The notes: generated by a model from the letters alone, not told the origin. Shown: positions 42,175 through 52,310, numbered from the stretch's first letter. The stretch: DNA of 64,000 nt from Aequorivita aquimaris (GCF_001573155.1 NZ_JRWG01000007.1:58729-122728); one strand, 5' to 3'. Made by a program: numbers and translations.

Positions 42175-42606
42175 TTAAAAATTCTTAACAAACTTCTAAA
42201 GTCATTATCTTGTATCATATAAATTTGTTTGATTTCTGTAAATCTATTAAATCATTCTTAGATAATGCCTACTGAAAATCTTTTACTTTTTTTTCTACTT
42301 GGCATCACACTTTGTCAGTAGCAACACCATGTGCTTTTTCCAGTCTATAATGTTATGCTGAAATAGCAATCCGCGACAGTTGATGTAATACTAGATTTTT
42401 GGGCAGTAGAGTTCTATTTTAATAATTAAAATATTTCTGGATATTAAACCGTTAGTCTATCTGATTGTTGATAAACTTCGGCACCTCGACAACGCTCAGC
42501 AAAGCTTATTTTTCCTTTCGCTTCGCAAAAGTAATAAACACTTGAATTGACATTGATCTCAGTCTCGGGATTAGTTTCCATCTCAGGCGGATAGTATCAA
42601 TATTTT
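42175..42606. other. 432-bp intergenic region without a recognisable gene
   Basis: AT-rich in its first part; a less AT-rich stretch at about 42475-42530 (CACCTCGACAACGCTCAGC, CTTTCGCTTCGCAAAAG) can form weak hairpins. I see no ORF, tRNA, consensus promoter or known repeat of this window. It separates two groups of minus-strand genes and may hold a terminator and a promoter. Confidence 0.5.
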
Positions 42607-43776
42607 TTATGTATAAAAATCAACAAACTTCTTTTGTTGATTTTCTATATTGAACTTCTCTCTCACGCGCCTTTGAGCGTTATGAGCTATTCTTTTCTTA
42701 TGTTCAGAATCCAATTCTATTACTTTTTGGATTCTTTCTGCTAGCATATTTGGAGCATATTTAGGCACTACCCAGCCTGTTTCGTTATCGAGAATATTTT
42801 CAGACAAGCCTTCCGCATCACTGACGATACAAAGTTTCCCCATTGCCTGTGCCTCTAATACCGCATTACAAAAGCCTTCTTGAATACTATATTGAATATA
42901 AATATTAGAATTATTTAATTCATCTTTAATTTTTTCGTGTTTGATTTTCCCGGTAAAAGTTATATAATCAAGAAGATCCAATTGATATACTGCAAATTTC
43001 AATCGCTCATATTCTTCACCCTCTCCAATGATAGTATAATGAAAATCGATACCCTCTTTTTTTAAAAGAGCAAAAGCCTCTAAAGTATATTCTAATCCTT
43101 TTTTCCAATGCAAACGGGCAACTGTAATAAAACTATTTTTAACGGAAGGTAATTGGCAATCTTCTTTTTTAAAATAGAAAGTATCAATTGCAGGAGTTAT
43201 TTTTATAATTTCAGCCTTTCCATTATATCCATGAGTATAAAGTAAAGCTCTAATATCATTGGAAATCACATGAATTTTATTCACTTTATCCCAAAGTCTT
43301 AAATAACATCCTGGGTTTTTTAAAGGATAAACTCCTATATCAAATCCTCGAAAACTTACTGCCATCTTTGCTCCAATAGCCTTAGCCACATTCTCTCGGT
43401 TAAATACCATGGTTCCAAACCCAAAGTGCAACCAATCTAGTGGTTCAGCAATAATATGGCTATTGCCAATAACATTTTTAATCCTTTGAATAACTCCCAG
43501 CCCATCTTCTCTATCCAATAAAAACAATCGTTTACTTTTATTGAAATGAAATACTAATGAGTAAACTAATGTAAATATACTTATAGAGCCTACCGTTAAT
43601 AAACTCCCGCTAAGTTTAGGAGCAACTTTACATTTTGTAGTATTAAATGTTCCTTTTTTTGAATTATTTACAAAAACAACAACTGTATGCCCATGGGCTT
43701 CGAGACCTTTAATTTTATTGGTAAAAAAAGTTTCTGAATAGGCGGGGGGGGATGGTAAAACTAAACCTATTCTCAT
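42607..43776 (-). CDS. Family 4 glycosyltransferase
   Basis: A 389-residue GT-B enzyme opening RIGLVLPSPPAYSETFFTNK, the pattern of the WcaL/colanic-type GT4 group. Donor-domain features are SFITVARLHWKKGLEYTLEA, FHYTIIGEGEEYERLKFAVY, ITFTGKIKHEKIKDELNNSN and IQEGFCNAVLEAQAMGKLCI (E-x7-E). It overlaps the upstream GT4 by 4 bases (ATGA), and the two share the HWKKG motif, so they may be paralogues acting in sequence. Substrates are unknown. Confidence 0.88.
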   Translation of the reverse strand: MRIGLVLPSPPAYSETFFTNKIKGLEAHGHTVVVFVNNSKKGTFNTTKCKVAPKLSGSLLTVGSISIFTLVYSLVFHFNKSKRLFLLDREDGLGVIQRIKNVIGNSHIIAEPLDWLHFGFGTMVFNRENVAKAIGAKMAVSFRGFDIGVYPLKNPGCYLRLWDKVNKIHVISNDIRALLYTHGYNGKAEIIKITPAIDTFYFKKEDCQLPSVKNSFITVARLHWKKGLEYTLEAFALLKKEGIDFHYTIIGEGEEYERLKFAVYQLDLLDYITFTGKIKHEKIKDELNNSNIYIQYSIQEGFCNAVLEAQAMGKLCIVSDAEGLSENILDNETGWVVPKYAPNMLAERIQKVIELDSEHKKRIAHNAQRRVREKFNIENQQKKFVDFYT

Positions 43777-44954
43777 TGCTCGGTAATTAAAACTTTTTGA
43801 TATAAATCCAGCATTTCCACTATCATCCTTTTGTGATTATGCTGATCTTCAATTGTATTTCTTGCACTTGTTGCAATCTTTTGATACGTAGGCAAAGGGA
43901 GTTCTGATATCCTCTTTAATGCTGATGCCATAGCTTCAGCATTTCGTATTGGCACTAAAAAACCATTCTCATTATCAACAATTACTTCATTCATGCCACC
44001 ACAATTAGTAGAAATCACTAGGGTTCCCAAGGCCATTGCTTCAAGCACAACATTTGCAATACCCTCCTCCACACTAGGAAGTAATAAAACGTCAGCTTGT
44101 CGTATAGATACTATCACCTCTTCAAAAGACAATTTTTCCAAAAATAAAACTTCATTTTCTAATTCTAATTGCGACCGATGATAAATAAGTTCTTCATCTG
44201 TTCCAACCCCAACAATGGTATATTGAAAATTTACTCCCGCCACTTTAAGAAAATAGGCACTATTTAAAGCGTATGTGTAGCCCTTTTTCCAATGGGCCCT
44301 TCCTATTGAAAGAATTTTTAAAGGTGTATTTACCTCCACTATTTTTAATTGAAATGGCATTTTTTCTAATTCTAAACCGCTATACACCACGTTAATTTTA
44401 TGCAACGCTGCATTATATTTCATAGCTTCCAAAGAGATGGCCTTTGAAACGGCGTGAAAGCCATCTACTTTGGGAAATAAGGCCTTATATGTTTTAGCTA
44501 TTTTGGAGTCAGCCAAAGGAGAATAATTAATATGGGCACCTCGTAAACTTATAATCAATTTCATTCCAAATTGTTGCACCCAAATCCAATCTTCTATACT
44601 CTTGGCCCATTGAAGATGAAAAACATCGGGGCAATGATATAACACGGGATAATATTTAAGCCTCAGTACTAATTGTCTTTTTTTACTCCTAGAGATAATC
44701 TTATCAAGCTTTCGTTTTTCTTTCGGTTTTATTAAAAACAACAAAAAAGTGTATCTAATTAATAGAAGCAACTTACTTAACTTATTAGAATATGTGATAT
44801 AGGTACTATTTGGAAGAGAAGGAACGCTTCCTTTTTTTAAACCAAAAATAAAAACCTGGCTACCTGTAGCAGCCAATCCCCGAGACAATCGTTCAATAAA
44901 CGTTGTACTGGGTACTATACCGGAATAGATAGCTATTTTAATCCTTTTGCTCAA
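43773..44954 (-). CDS. Family 4 glycosyltransferase
   Basis: A 393-residue GT-B enzyme: RIKIAIYSGIVPSTTFIERL at the start, LIISLRGAHINYSPLAD in the acceptor half, then KILSIGRAHWKKGYTYALNS, FQYTIVGVGTDEELIYHRSQ, VLFLEKLSFEEVIVSIRQAD and VEEGIANVVLEAMALGTLVI (E-x7-E). The order matches 42607-43776, to which it is coupled by ATGA. Both genes are AT-rich compared with the housekeeping region. It presumably extends the same lipid-linked oligosaccharide. Confidence 0.88.
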   Translation of the reverse strand: MSKRIKIAIYSGIVPSTTFIERLSRGLAATGSQVFIFGLKKGSVPSLPNSTYITYSNKLSKLLLLIRYTFLLFLIKPKEKRKLDKIISRSKKRQLVLRLKYYPVLYHCPDVFHLQWAKSIEDWIWVQQFGMKLIISLRGAHINYSPLADSKIAKTYKALFPKVDGFHAVSKAISLEAMKYNAALHKINVVYSGLELEKMPFQLKIVEVNTPLKILSIGRAHWKKGYTYALNSAYFLKVAGVNFQYTIVGVGTDEELIYHRSQLELENEVLFLEKLSFEEVIVSIRQADVLLLPSVEEGIANVVLEAMALGTLVISTNCGGMNEVIVDNENGFLVPIRNAEAMASALKRISELPLPTYQKIATSARNTIEDQHNHKRMIVEMLDLYQKVLITEQ

Positions 44955-45047
44955 GATTTCTTTTTGTAGAAAACTATATTGTTTTGGTTAGAAAATGGAT
45001 CCTACTTATAAAAATTTATAATAGCAATATTTCAAATGGAATAAAAA

Positions 45048-46169
45048 TTATTCCCGTTTCAAGATTTTCTTATAAAGTTTAGAATTCATTTTAATAAAAT
45101 GTTCTAATGAAAATTCGTTCTCTACATGAGTTCTCATATCTTTTGCTAACTGAACACGTTCTTCTAAACTCATATTCAAAATTCTCAAAATAGCTGCCTT
45201 TAGGCTTTCTACATTATTAGTTTCAAATAAATAGCTAGGAAAAGGTTCTAAGATATCCTTAATTCCGCTAACATTCGAACCAATTACAATATTTCCTGAA
45301 GCCATAGCCTCTAAAGGTGCGATGGGTAAACCTTCAGCTAATTCCAAGGTTGGGATAACAAATAAATCGGCTATGGCATGATAGGGTCGAACATCCATTT
45401 TCTTTCCTAAAAATTTGATGTTTAGGTTTCCCTTTGTCAATTCTAGCAGTCCTTGTGCATATTCGCCTGTATTATTTCCAACTATATAAAGTTTAATTTG
45501 GGGGTTGTTCAGTTCAATAATAGCTTTTATTAAAATCTCGATCCCTTTTTTTGGAATTAGATTCACTACAGAAATAATTATAAAATCATTTTTATCAATT
45601 GTTAATTCTTCCAATAATGTATTCTCATTTTTTAATCGAGGAACATAATAATGTGTATCGACCCCCAAGGGTATTGCCTCTATTTTATCAGGCATCCTAT
45701 CCTCAAAGAATGACTTCATATCATCATTAATGGTAATTATCTTTGCGCTTAAAGCACTTCTCCATTTCCATGCCTTATTCCCCCACCCCATAGCTTTTTT
45801 AGTATATATCCAAGGGATTCCAGCTAATTTGGCGGCTAAAGGTTCTGAAAAATCTGAACTCCAATGCCAAGAATGTATGATATCAAACTGATGATTTTTA
45901 AAAAACAAAATTATTTTCAACAATCGAAATGGAAAGGAAAAAAAGGGTCTATAGTTAATGGCAAATGGAAATACATGGATTTTCACCTGTAGTTTTTCAA
46001 TCTCTTCCATGAAGGAACCTTTAGTATGAAAACAACAAATCTCTGGTTCAAAAATTGTTCGATCCAAATTATTAATCAAATCATATACAACCTTCCCACT
46101 TCCGGCAGTATCAAAATTAGGAATAGTATATAATATTTTTATTTTCTTTTGTATCATATTTCTGCCCAT
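45048..46169 (-). CDS. Family 4 glycosyltransferase
   Basis: A 373-residue GT-B enzyme; an alternative ATG four codons in (46157) is equally possible. Features are KILYTIPNFDTAGSGKVVYD, FDIIHSWHWSSDFSEPLAAK, KIITINDDMKSFF, then IISVVNLIPKKGIEILIKAI, IKLYIVGNNTGEYAQGLLEL, IKFLGKKMDVRPYHAIADLF and LAEGLPIAPLEAMASGNIVI with the conserved acidic pair. Long AT-rich gaps lie on both sides, the upstream one of about 500 bases, so it may be a separate transcription unit. Confidence 0.88.
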   Translation of the reverse strand: MGRNMIQKKIKILYTIPNFDTAGSGKVVYDLINNLDRTIFEPEICCFHTKGSFMEEIEKLQVKIHVFPFAINYRPFFSFPFRLLKIILFFKNHQFDIIHSWHWSSDFSEPLAAKLAGIPWIYTKKAMGWGNKAWKWRSALSAKIITINDDMKSFFEDRMPDKIEAIPLGVDTHYYVPRLKNENTLLEELTIDKNDFIIISVVNLIPKKGIEILIKAIIELNNPQIKLYIVGNNTGEYAQGLLELTKGNLNIKFLGKKMDVRPYHAIADLFVIPTLELAEGLPIAPLEAMASGNIVIGSNVSGIKDILEPFPSYLFETNNVESLKAAILRILNMSLEERVQLAKDMRTHVENEFSLEHFIKMNSKLYKKILKRE

Positions 46170-46673
46170 AAATATAAGGTTATTCTATACTTAGAAAGTT
46201 TCTATTTGCAATAATTTTCATGCCATCTATAAACACTTTTGACCCTAATTTTATAGTAATGGAATTTAATAAATATAAAATTTTAAATCAATACTGTCGG
46301 ACAAAGAGATAAGACCGCTACGCTGAAAGAACAAAGATCTAAGACTTAAATCGAAAATCACTGAAAATTAAATATTTAAAACTACTAATAGTTAAAACGA
46401 AGGTTCGGTTTTGGTTATATATACTAATTATAAGTAAGTTCCTTAATCAGAAATAGCAAAACATTTATTTATTTGAGTTTAACAGATTCGTTTCAATTTT
46501 ATCTGACAACAATGATTTAAAATGTAGTAAAGCCCTGGGGTTTTTGAGATAGAAATTTGAAAAGGCCATTCTATTAGGAAATCAGCAACAGAGTATAATC
46601 ATTAAAAATGACCCAAATCTTGTACAGCAAGCTCCTAAACCGGAAGTATACACTTATAGAATGAAATTTAAAC
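46170..46673. other. 504-bp AT-rich intergenic region
   Basis: No ORF of useful length, no repeat of the families in this window and no tRNA. The only less AT-rich patch is about 46298-46330 (CTGTCGGACAAAGAGATAAG, ACCGCTACGCTGAAAG). It may be the remnant of a lost gene or a promoter region for the 45048-46169 gene. Confidence 0.5.
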
Positions 46674-48056
46674 CTATGCATTAAACTTCTCTTGAAACAA
46701 GGCTAATGTTAATAACATACTTACTGGGTGGGAATAAGTAACTGCGTTCTTTTCTTTAAAATTATCATAGAAAAGTTGGATAATTTCTTTCGGTACAAGT
46801 TCCATTAGTTTAGATTCAAACAACCATTTCTTTAAGTGTTTATCATTTTCCGCTCCAACAAATTGCAATTCCCAATTCCTAGAGATATGTGGTTTTCCAA
46901 TAAAGCCATTAAATTCACGTATAATCTTATCTGTTACTCTATAAGGGATATTAAATGGCGGCTTATTGAAATGATAATTATTTAAATTAAACGGTTTTTG
47001 CCCATGCCAGGTGATTTTTGCTAAATCAGGAGCATTTTTTTTAATATAGGCAATTTGCAACTGTCTGTTTGATAAATAGTTCTCCGGAATGGTACAAATA
47101 AATTCACACATCCTAGAATCATAATAGGGCAATGTAACAGGCAACACTTTCTCAAAAACAGATAAATTATTAGAAGACCATCTTGCAACAGAAAATTGCG
47201 TTTTAAATGCCCGTAATTTAGCATTTGTATTTTCAATTTTAATTTCCTTTAATAACGCTCTTATTCGGGACTCAAAATAACTTTCAAAGGAACCTTTCAA
47301 ACCCCAAGCAGCCCATAATACAGTTGCCAATTCAAAACCACCCTTTTTAATAAGCAGTTGAATAGCTTTTTGCACTTCTTCCTCAAAAGACAATTGGGGA
47401 AATCCAAAGGAATCAAACATTAAATCGCCCATGTGTCCTAACGAAAAAATGTCGCCCATTGCGCAGTATTCATCAATAAATGCCATCTGACGAGGATGCG
47501 TAAATTCGGAATAACACTCATTTATAGAAGCCAATTCTTCTATAACATTCCATAAATACCCCCTTTGAATGGTAAACGATTGAAACGGAAATTGACAAGA
47601 ATCGGCAATTTTTTTTGCAATCTTACTCTCATTATAACCCCCATCAAAAGAATAACTGTACGTATTCAAATTGGGATGATTTCTCAATGCCACCGCTTGT
47701 GTTCTACTATCGAGCCCGCCCGATAAAGGTAAAACTACTTTTTGACCGGTTGTTTGTTTCTCTATAATAGACTCAAAGAGTTCGGAAAATTCCTTTAGAG
47801 TATTCTCAAAACTAATTTCCCGTGGAGCAGAGTGCCATTCAAACCATTTTTTAGAGCTCACCAAAAAAGATTCATCATCTATAATAGATTCAGATCCAGG
47901 TGAAAGTATAATTTTATCTCTCCAATAAGTATCTGTGTCCAAAAAGAAACCAATTGCCGAAAAAACACAGATGGCCTCTAAATGTAATTCGTGTTTCCCT
48001 TTAACATTTGCAAAGGTCTTTGTAATTGGAATTATTGGGGTTTTAATTGTTTTCAT
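46674..48056 (-). CDS. Asparagine-synthase-like protein lacking a glutaminase domain
   Basis: A 460-residue protein with the ATP-pyrophosphatase domain of asparagine synthetase B: the PP-loop LPLSGGLDSRTQ places SGGLDS at residues 112-117, followed by YSYSFDGGYNESKIAKKIAD and LGHMGDLMFD. There is no N-terminal catalytic Cys2 or Ntn-type glutaminase fold; the first 100 residues are a short divergent substitute. In polysaccharide loci such proteins are proposed to amidate uronic acids or otherwise transfer ammonia to a glycan carboxylate. That substrate is inferred. It is 15 bases from the upstream GT2 gene. Confidence 0.82.
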   Translation of the reverse strand: MKTIKTPIIPITKTFANVKGKHELHLEAICVFSAIGFFLDTDTYWRDKIILSPGSESIIDDESFLVSSKKWFEWHSAPREISFENTLKEFSELFESIIEKQTTGQKVVLPLSGGLDSRTQAVALRNHPNLNTYSYSFDGGYNESKIAKKIADSCQFPFQSFTIQRGYLWNVIEELASINECYSEFTHPRQMAFIDEYCAMGDIFSLGHMGDLMFDSFGFPQLSFEEEVQKAIQLLIKKGGFELATVLWAAWGLKGSFESYFESRIRALLKEIKIENTNAKLRAFKTQFSVARWSSNNLSVFEKVLPVTLPYYDSRMCEFICTIPENYLSNRQLQIAYIKKNAPDLAKITWHGQKPFNLNNYHFNKPPFNIPYRVTDKIIREFNGFIGKPHISRNWELQFVGAENDKHLKKWLFESKLMELVPKEIIQLFYDNFKEKNAVTYSHPVSMLLTLALFQEKFNA

Positions 48057-48071
48057 TAGACATTTGAATTA

Positions 48072-49013
48072 TTACGTACCCGAAGGTTTAAAAATTCGTC
48101 GATTAATTCGTAAAAACAAGCTTGGCGAAAGCATTTTCCAAACAAACAGTTTTAAAACTGTAAGACCAAAAATACACTTCAATAATCCAATATACCCTTT
48201 TTTATAAAACAGCATAAGGTTCCTTTGTACTAAATCCACATTCTCAAGACTGCCTGAACGTTCCAAATACTTCACACACAAATAATAATACCCAGATAAC
48301 AAAGAAATTTGTTCCTTATTTAAACTCGAAGTATTTAGTAGTTCAGAAATAAACAAATGGACCGCCTCACAAACAGGTTTCAGCATGTTTTGCCGTTCAC
48401 GAATAGGTATTACATTATAATAAAAATCAACTGTATTGTCTAAAACCAAATAGTCTGAACTCTGTTGTAATGCACGAATAGCTAACTCCACATCTTGCAG
48501 CCTTGGCAGCTGAGAATGAAACTGGCCAATGGAATTAAAAAAGGAACGATTCCAAAGAATACATGAAGTTTGCCAAATAAATTTGGCTTGTAAAAAACAG
48601 TTTAAATATCTTGTTTCAAGAGGCTTTTTTATTTCAATATTTCCGTGTTTATCTATAATAGAATAATTTTGAAAAACTGCAAAATCTTGAAACTTAATTA
48701 GACGATTGGCTACAAAATTGGATGAAATAATATCGTCATCATCCAAAAAAACAATATGGTTGTATAAAGCAAAATCTACTCCTATGTTTCGGCAAACCGA
48801 AGCATTTCTCTTATGTGTATTGAATATTAATTTTACCCGATCGTCCTCTATATCTTCGTGCCAGTCTTGAATTTTCTTGCGAATACTTAGTTCTGATAAA
48901 TCGTCAACTATTACCCATTGCCAAGTAGCCTCAGTCTGGGCTAACAAACACTTATAAACCTGTAACAACCCATCAGGTCCGTTATAGTGCGGGGTGATTA
49001 TACTGATTGACAT
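48072..49013 (-). CDS. Family 2 glycosyltransferase
   Basis: A 313-residue GT-A enzyme: SIITPHYNGPDGLLQVYKCL, WQWVIVDDLSELSIRKKI, RNIGVDFALYNHIVFLDDDD (DDDD metal site) and LPRLQDVELAIRALQQS as the catalytic-base region. The C-terminal part has two weakly hydrophobic stretches. It is divergent from the plus-strand sulfotransferase gene across about 207 AT-rich bases. It probably adds a residue to the surface polysaccharide unit. Confidence 0.86.
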   Translation of the reverse strand: MSISIITPHYNGPDGLLQVYKCLLAQTEATWQWVIVDDLSELSIRKKIQDWHEDIEDDRVKLIFNTHKRNASVCRNIGVDFALYNHIVFLDDDDIISSNFVANRLIKFQDFAVFQNYSIIDKHGNIEIKKPLETRYLNCFLQAKFIWQTSCILWNRSFFNSIGQFHSQLPRLQDVELAIRALQQSSDYLVLDNTVDFYYNVIPIRERQNMLKPVCEAVHLFISELLNTSSLNKEQISLLSGYYYLCVKYLERSGSLENVDLVQRNLMLFYKKGYIGLLKCIFGLTVLKLFVWKMLSPSLFLRINRRIFKPSGT

Positions 49014-49220
49014 TGGCCTTCTTTCATTAGGTAATAAATAGACTAAAATAATGCTAGACCACTAGCTACTGCTCTAATAAATAGATTAGCCAACCTAAAA
49101 TTAAATTGCAATATAAAGTCTTAAAATATCAAAACAATAAAAATTTTTAAATTTATATTTACTTCTTATTTTTATTTAGCTTTTATAAAATACTGTTTAG
49201 AATCCAACGCTATAATTTTT

Positions 49221-50024
49221 ATGAACAATAACCTAATTTTTCTCCACTTACCAAAAAATGGCGGGACAACATTCCACTCAATTTTAAATAGATTATATTC
49301 AAAAGACAGCACATTTACTATTGAATCTGTTACAAATTCAGAAACAAATGAGCGAGTTTTTGTTAACATGCCTGCTCATGACAGAGCGAAAATTAACTTG
49401 GTGAAAGGTCATACTTTATTTGGCTTGCATGAATATATGAATGAAAACACAAAGTATATAACATTCCTTCGCAAACCAGCAGATCGAATTCCATCATTTT
49501 ATTACTATGTTTTACGAAAACCAAATAATAAGTTATATAAAACTATTACAGATAATAAAATGACATTATATGATTTTGTCACTCAAGTGGAAAGTATAGA
49601 TTTAAATAATTGTCAAGTAAGATGGATTAGTGGTATTGATGATAAAGAAGAACTAATGCTTGAAAAGGCTTTAGAAAATATTGAAAAACATTTTTCATTT
49701 GTGGGTATCACTGAAAAATATAATGAATGTTTGATTTTGCTTCAAAATCTTTATCATTGGTCAACACCATATTATATGGTTAAAAATAAAACAATTAATA
49801 GACCAATGGTTGATAAAATTGATGATAAAACAATTGCTGCCATTAACCATTATAATAACGCAGATAATCAATTATACGAAATAATGGCAAAGCGAATTAC
49901 ACAACTAATAGAAAATACAGAATATATGTATCTGAATCTCGCTAAGTTAGCCTTATTCAATAAAATATATTCAAATGAATTTGGAAGGAAAATAGCGGGA
50001 AACATAAAGAGAAAGTTAATGTAG
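49221..50024 (+). CDS. Sulfotransferase family 2 protein (PAPS-dependent)
   Basis: A 267-residue protein of the carbohydrate sulfotransferase type. The 5'-phosphosulfate loop is LPKNGGTTFHSIL (PKNGGTT at 11-17), and the 3'-phosphate site is TFLRKPADRIPSFYYY (Arg84 to Ser92). The rest is helical with a basic C-terminus (FGRKIAGNIKRKL). It would move sulfate from PAPS to a sugar hydroxyl in the cytoplasm. It is the only plus-strand gene in the 33-64 kb locus and is strikingly AT-rich, suggesting independent acquisition. It converges on the GT4 gene, with 7 bases between stops. Confidence 0.83.
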   Translation: MNNNLIFLHLPKNGGTTFHSILNRLYSKDSTFTIESVTNSETNERVFVNMPAHDRAKINLVKGHTLFGLHEYMNENTKYITFLRKPADRIPSFYYYVLRKPNNKLYKTITDNKMTLYDFVTQVESIDLNNCQVRWISGIDDKEELMLEKALENIEKHFSFVGITEKYNECLILLQNLYHWSTPYYMVKNKTINRPMVDKIDDKTIAAINHYNNADNQLYEIMAKRITQLIENTEYMYLNLAKLALFNKIYSNEFGRKIAGNIKRKLM

Positions 50025-50031
50025 GTAATTT

Positions 50032-51288
50032 CTATTTGTACAAAGTAGTTTTATAGATGACTAATAATTTAGCACCTAAAATATCATTATCATAGTTTCG
50101 CTCAACAAAAACCCTCCCGCTTTTACCCATTTCCTCTTTTAAATGTGAATCAAGTATTAACATCTCAACCGCCTTTACAAAACCATCCACATTTTCGGAT
50201 TCAACAACAAAACCACTTTCATTGTGGATTAATCCATATTTCATCCCCCCAACGCCTGAAACCATCACTGGCAACTCCATAGCCTGTGCTTCCTGTATTA
50301 CCAAACCTTGGGTTTCGGCACGTCCTTCGGAGTCGTAACGGCCGGGCATGATTAGAACATCTGCTTGCTCAAATCGAACTTTGATGGCCTCTTGCGATAG
50401 CGCTCCATACAATATAACATAATCCTCTAATTGAGCCTCATAAACCTCCAGCTTTATTTGCTCGCGTAATTTACCATCGCCAATTAGATGCAAACGGACC
50501 GATATATATCCAATATCATGTAATTTCCTTACCACATCAATAGCTACGTCAGCTCCTTTTAAAGGTATAAGCTTGCCACAAAATACCAAGTCGAAAAAAC
50601 CTGTGTCAAGCTTTGAATTCGTGCGTTTAAAAAACTGAGTATCCAACCCAACAGGCAAAATATAATGCGGTTTATTACAAAAGTTTACTTGTTGTAATAG
50701 TCCTTCTAAATAAGGAGTGTTCACGGTAAAAGCATCGGCATACTTAAATAAGTTGGCATAAGTGGTTCTATATTCTTCTAAATTTTTGGGTTCCAAATCG
50801 TATCCATGAAACGTAGTTATAATTTTAACCGATTTAGGAATGATACCGTGTGCTTTTAAATAAGCAATCCGCTCGCCATTCATTCCAAAATGCGCGTGAA
50901 TTAAATCAAAATCATTACTTAACAAGAACCATTGCGATTCATAAAACAGTTTTAAAGTATAAGCTTCCTTCCCGTATTTAAAAATATTGAGGCTTTTAAA
51001 AAACCTGTGCCATTGTATTCTGAAAATATGTTTAAGCGTCCATCCAAAAAAAACCAAAAGACGTGTTAACTTTGACACTGGTGGTTTTTTAAAATACTGA
51101 ACCCTGCCTAACAAGTCGTACTGTTTTAAACTCTCATGAATAACTTTTGTATTTACACGATTATAAGCAAACAAACTCACCTGATACCCTGCATCTATAA
51201 CTCCATTAATCTGGTTAACAATAAACGTTTCAGATACAGTGGGAAAGTTTTTCACTACAAATGCAATATTTTTTATAGAGTTGCTCAT
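50032..51288 (-). CDS. Family 4 glycosyltransferase (WcaL/colanic acid type)
   Basis: A 418-residue GT-B enzyme; the ATG at 51288 is chosen over an upstream TTG (51330) that overlaps the neighbouring GT2. NIAFVVKNFPTVSETFIVNQ is the WcaL-type opening. IHAHFGMNGERIAYLKAHGI, TFHGYDLEPKNLEEY, FDLVFCGKLIPLKGADVAID, VRLHLIGDGKLREQIK, VILYGALSQEAIKVRFEQAD and DSEGRAETQGLVIQEAQAME (E-x7-E) follow. This group includes GT4 enzymes of colanic acid and other exopolysaccharides. Confidence 0.88.
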   Translation of the reverse strand: MSNSIKNIAFVVKNFPTVSETFIVNQINGVIDAGYQVSLFAYNRVNTKVIHESLKQYDLLGRVQYFKKPPVSKLTRLLVFFGWTLKHIFRIQWHRFFKSLNIFKYGKEAYTLKLFYESQWFLLSNDFDLIHAHFGMNGERIAYLKAHGIIPKSVKIITTFHGYDLEPKNLEEYRTTYANLFKYADAFTVNTPYLEGLLQQVNFCNKPHYILPVGLDTQFFKRTNSKLDTGFFDLVFCGKLIPLKGADVAIDVVRKLHDIGYISVRLHLIGDGKLREQIKLEVYEAQLEDYVILYGALSQEAIKVRFEQADVLIMPGRYDSEGRAETQGLVIQEAQAMELPVMVSGVGGMKYGLIHNESGFVVESENVDGFVKAVEMLILDSHLKEEMGKSGRVFVERNYDNDILGAKLLVIYKTTLYK

Positions 51289-51317
51289 GTTTAAAGAGTT
51301 AAATCTAAAACGTTTGA

Positions 51318-52310
51318 TTAAGGTATCCAACTCCTTAAAAATTCCAAATTTCGTTTGTATGTTTTATATTGAAATAAACAATAATACAGTTGTCTAAAAT
51401 AACGTTTGGCAACTTCCCGCTGGTCATAATTACCTATTAATAGGGCTGCAGTCTTTTTAAGTAGTCTAACACCACCTCCTCTAAATGTGTACTTTAATAA
51501 ATCTGCTCTTTTCCTTGCCTGTTCTTGTAACAAATCCAGATAAGGCCAAAGCACAAAATTAGAATGAGCCATAGCTTTACGCATTCTGGATACATACTCT
51601 AAATGTAATCGTTCATTACTCATAAAATGCTGAAAGTATAACCCCTCATTAAACCAAATTTTATAACCCATCAACCTTAAGGCATAACAATATTCTGTGT
51701 CTCCACCTGAACTTAATTTCTTTCCTACCCGATCAGATAATAAATGCTTAAACCCTTGTTTTTTTAATTCTATCCAATGTGATTTTCGCAATACCATACC
51801 CGCACCATAAACGCAACCTTTTTTATTTGTAATATCACCACTTTGTCTGCCTTGTTTTGACACTGCAAAGTATTTGGCCTGTGCATCAAACCACTCAGGT
51901 TTTTCTTTTTCAAAAGCAGCTTCGCACCATCCTCCCAAAGCACCTATGCTCGGATTATCTTTCATGATAGTATAAGCAGTTTGAATATAGTTGTCGCAGA
52001 GCCAATTATCATCATCACACCATAAAAGTAAATCAAATTTTGCCATCTGCATACCTTTCTCTCGAGCGTGGGATAAACCGGATTTTACCTGGTCAATAAT
52101 TTTAAGCAATGTGGGTGAGCCAAGAGAGCTCCAGATTTCTTCTGCTAATAAAGCAGTATTATCAGTGGAATTATTATTAACCAATATCAATTCCCAATCA
52201 AGACCACAAACGAACTGTTGCCTTGCTAAATGTGCTAAAGTCTCTGGCAAACGCTTGGCGCTGTTATAACAGCAGAGAATTACACTTATTCCATCTATTG
52301 TTTTATCCAT
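51318..52310 (-). CDS. Family 2 glycosyltransferase
   Basis: A 330-residue GT-A enzyme: ISVILCCYNSAKRLPETLAH, WELILVNNNSTDNTALLAEE, GLSHAREKGMQMAKFDLLLW followed by CDDDNWL (metal site), and LSSGGDTEYCYALRLMGYKI (ED-type catalytic region). The C-terminus is basic and aromatic (FRQLYYCLFQYKTYKRN), suited to membrane contact. It is followed 29 bases downstream by the WcaL-type GT4, so they probably share a transcript. Donor and acceptor are unknown. Confidence 0.87.
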   Translation of the reverse strand: MDKTIDGISVILCCYNSAKRLPETLAHLARQQFVCGLDWELILVNNNSTDNTALLAEEIWSSLGSPTLLKIIDQVKSGLSHAREKGMQMAKFDLLLWCDDDNWLCDNYIQTAYTIMKDNPSIGALGGWCEAAFEKEKPEWFDAQAKYFAVSKQGRQSGDITNKKGCVYGAGMVLRKSHWIELKKQGFKHLLSDRVGKKLSSGGDTEYCYALRLMGYKIWFNEGLYFQHFMSNERLHLEYVSRMRKAMAHSNFVLWPYLDLLQEQARKRADLLKYTFRGGGVRLLKKTAALLIGNYDQREVAKRYFRQLYYCLFQYKTYKRNLEFLRSWIP

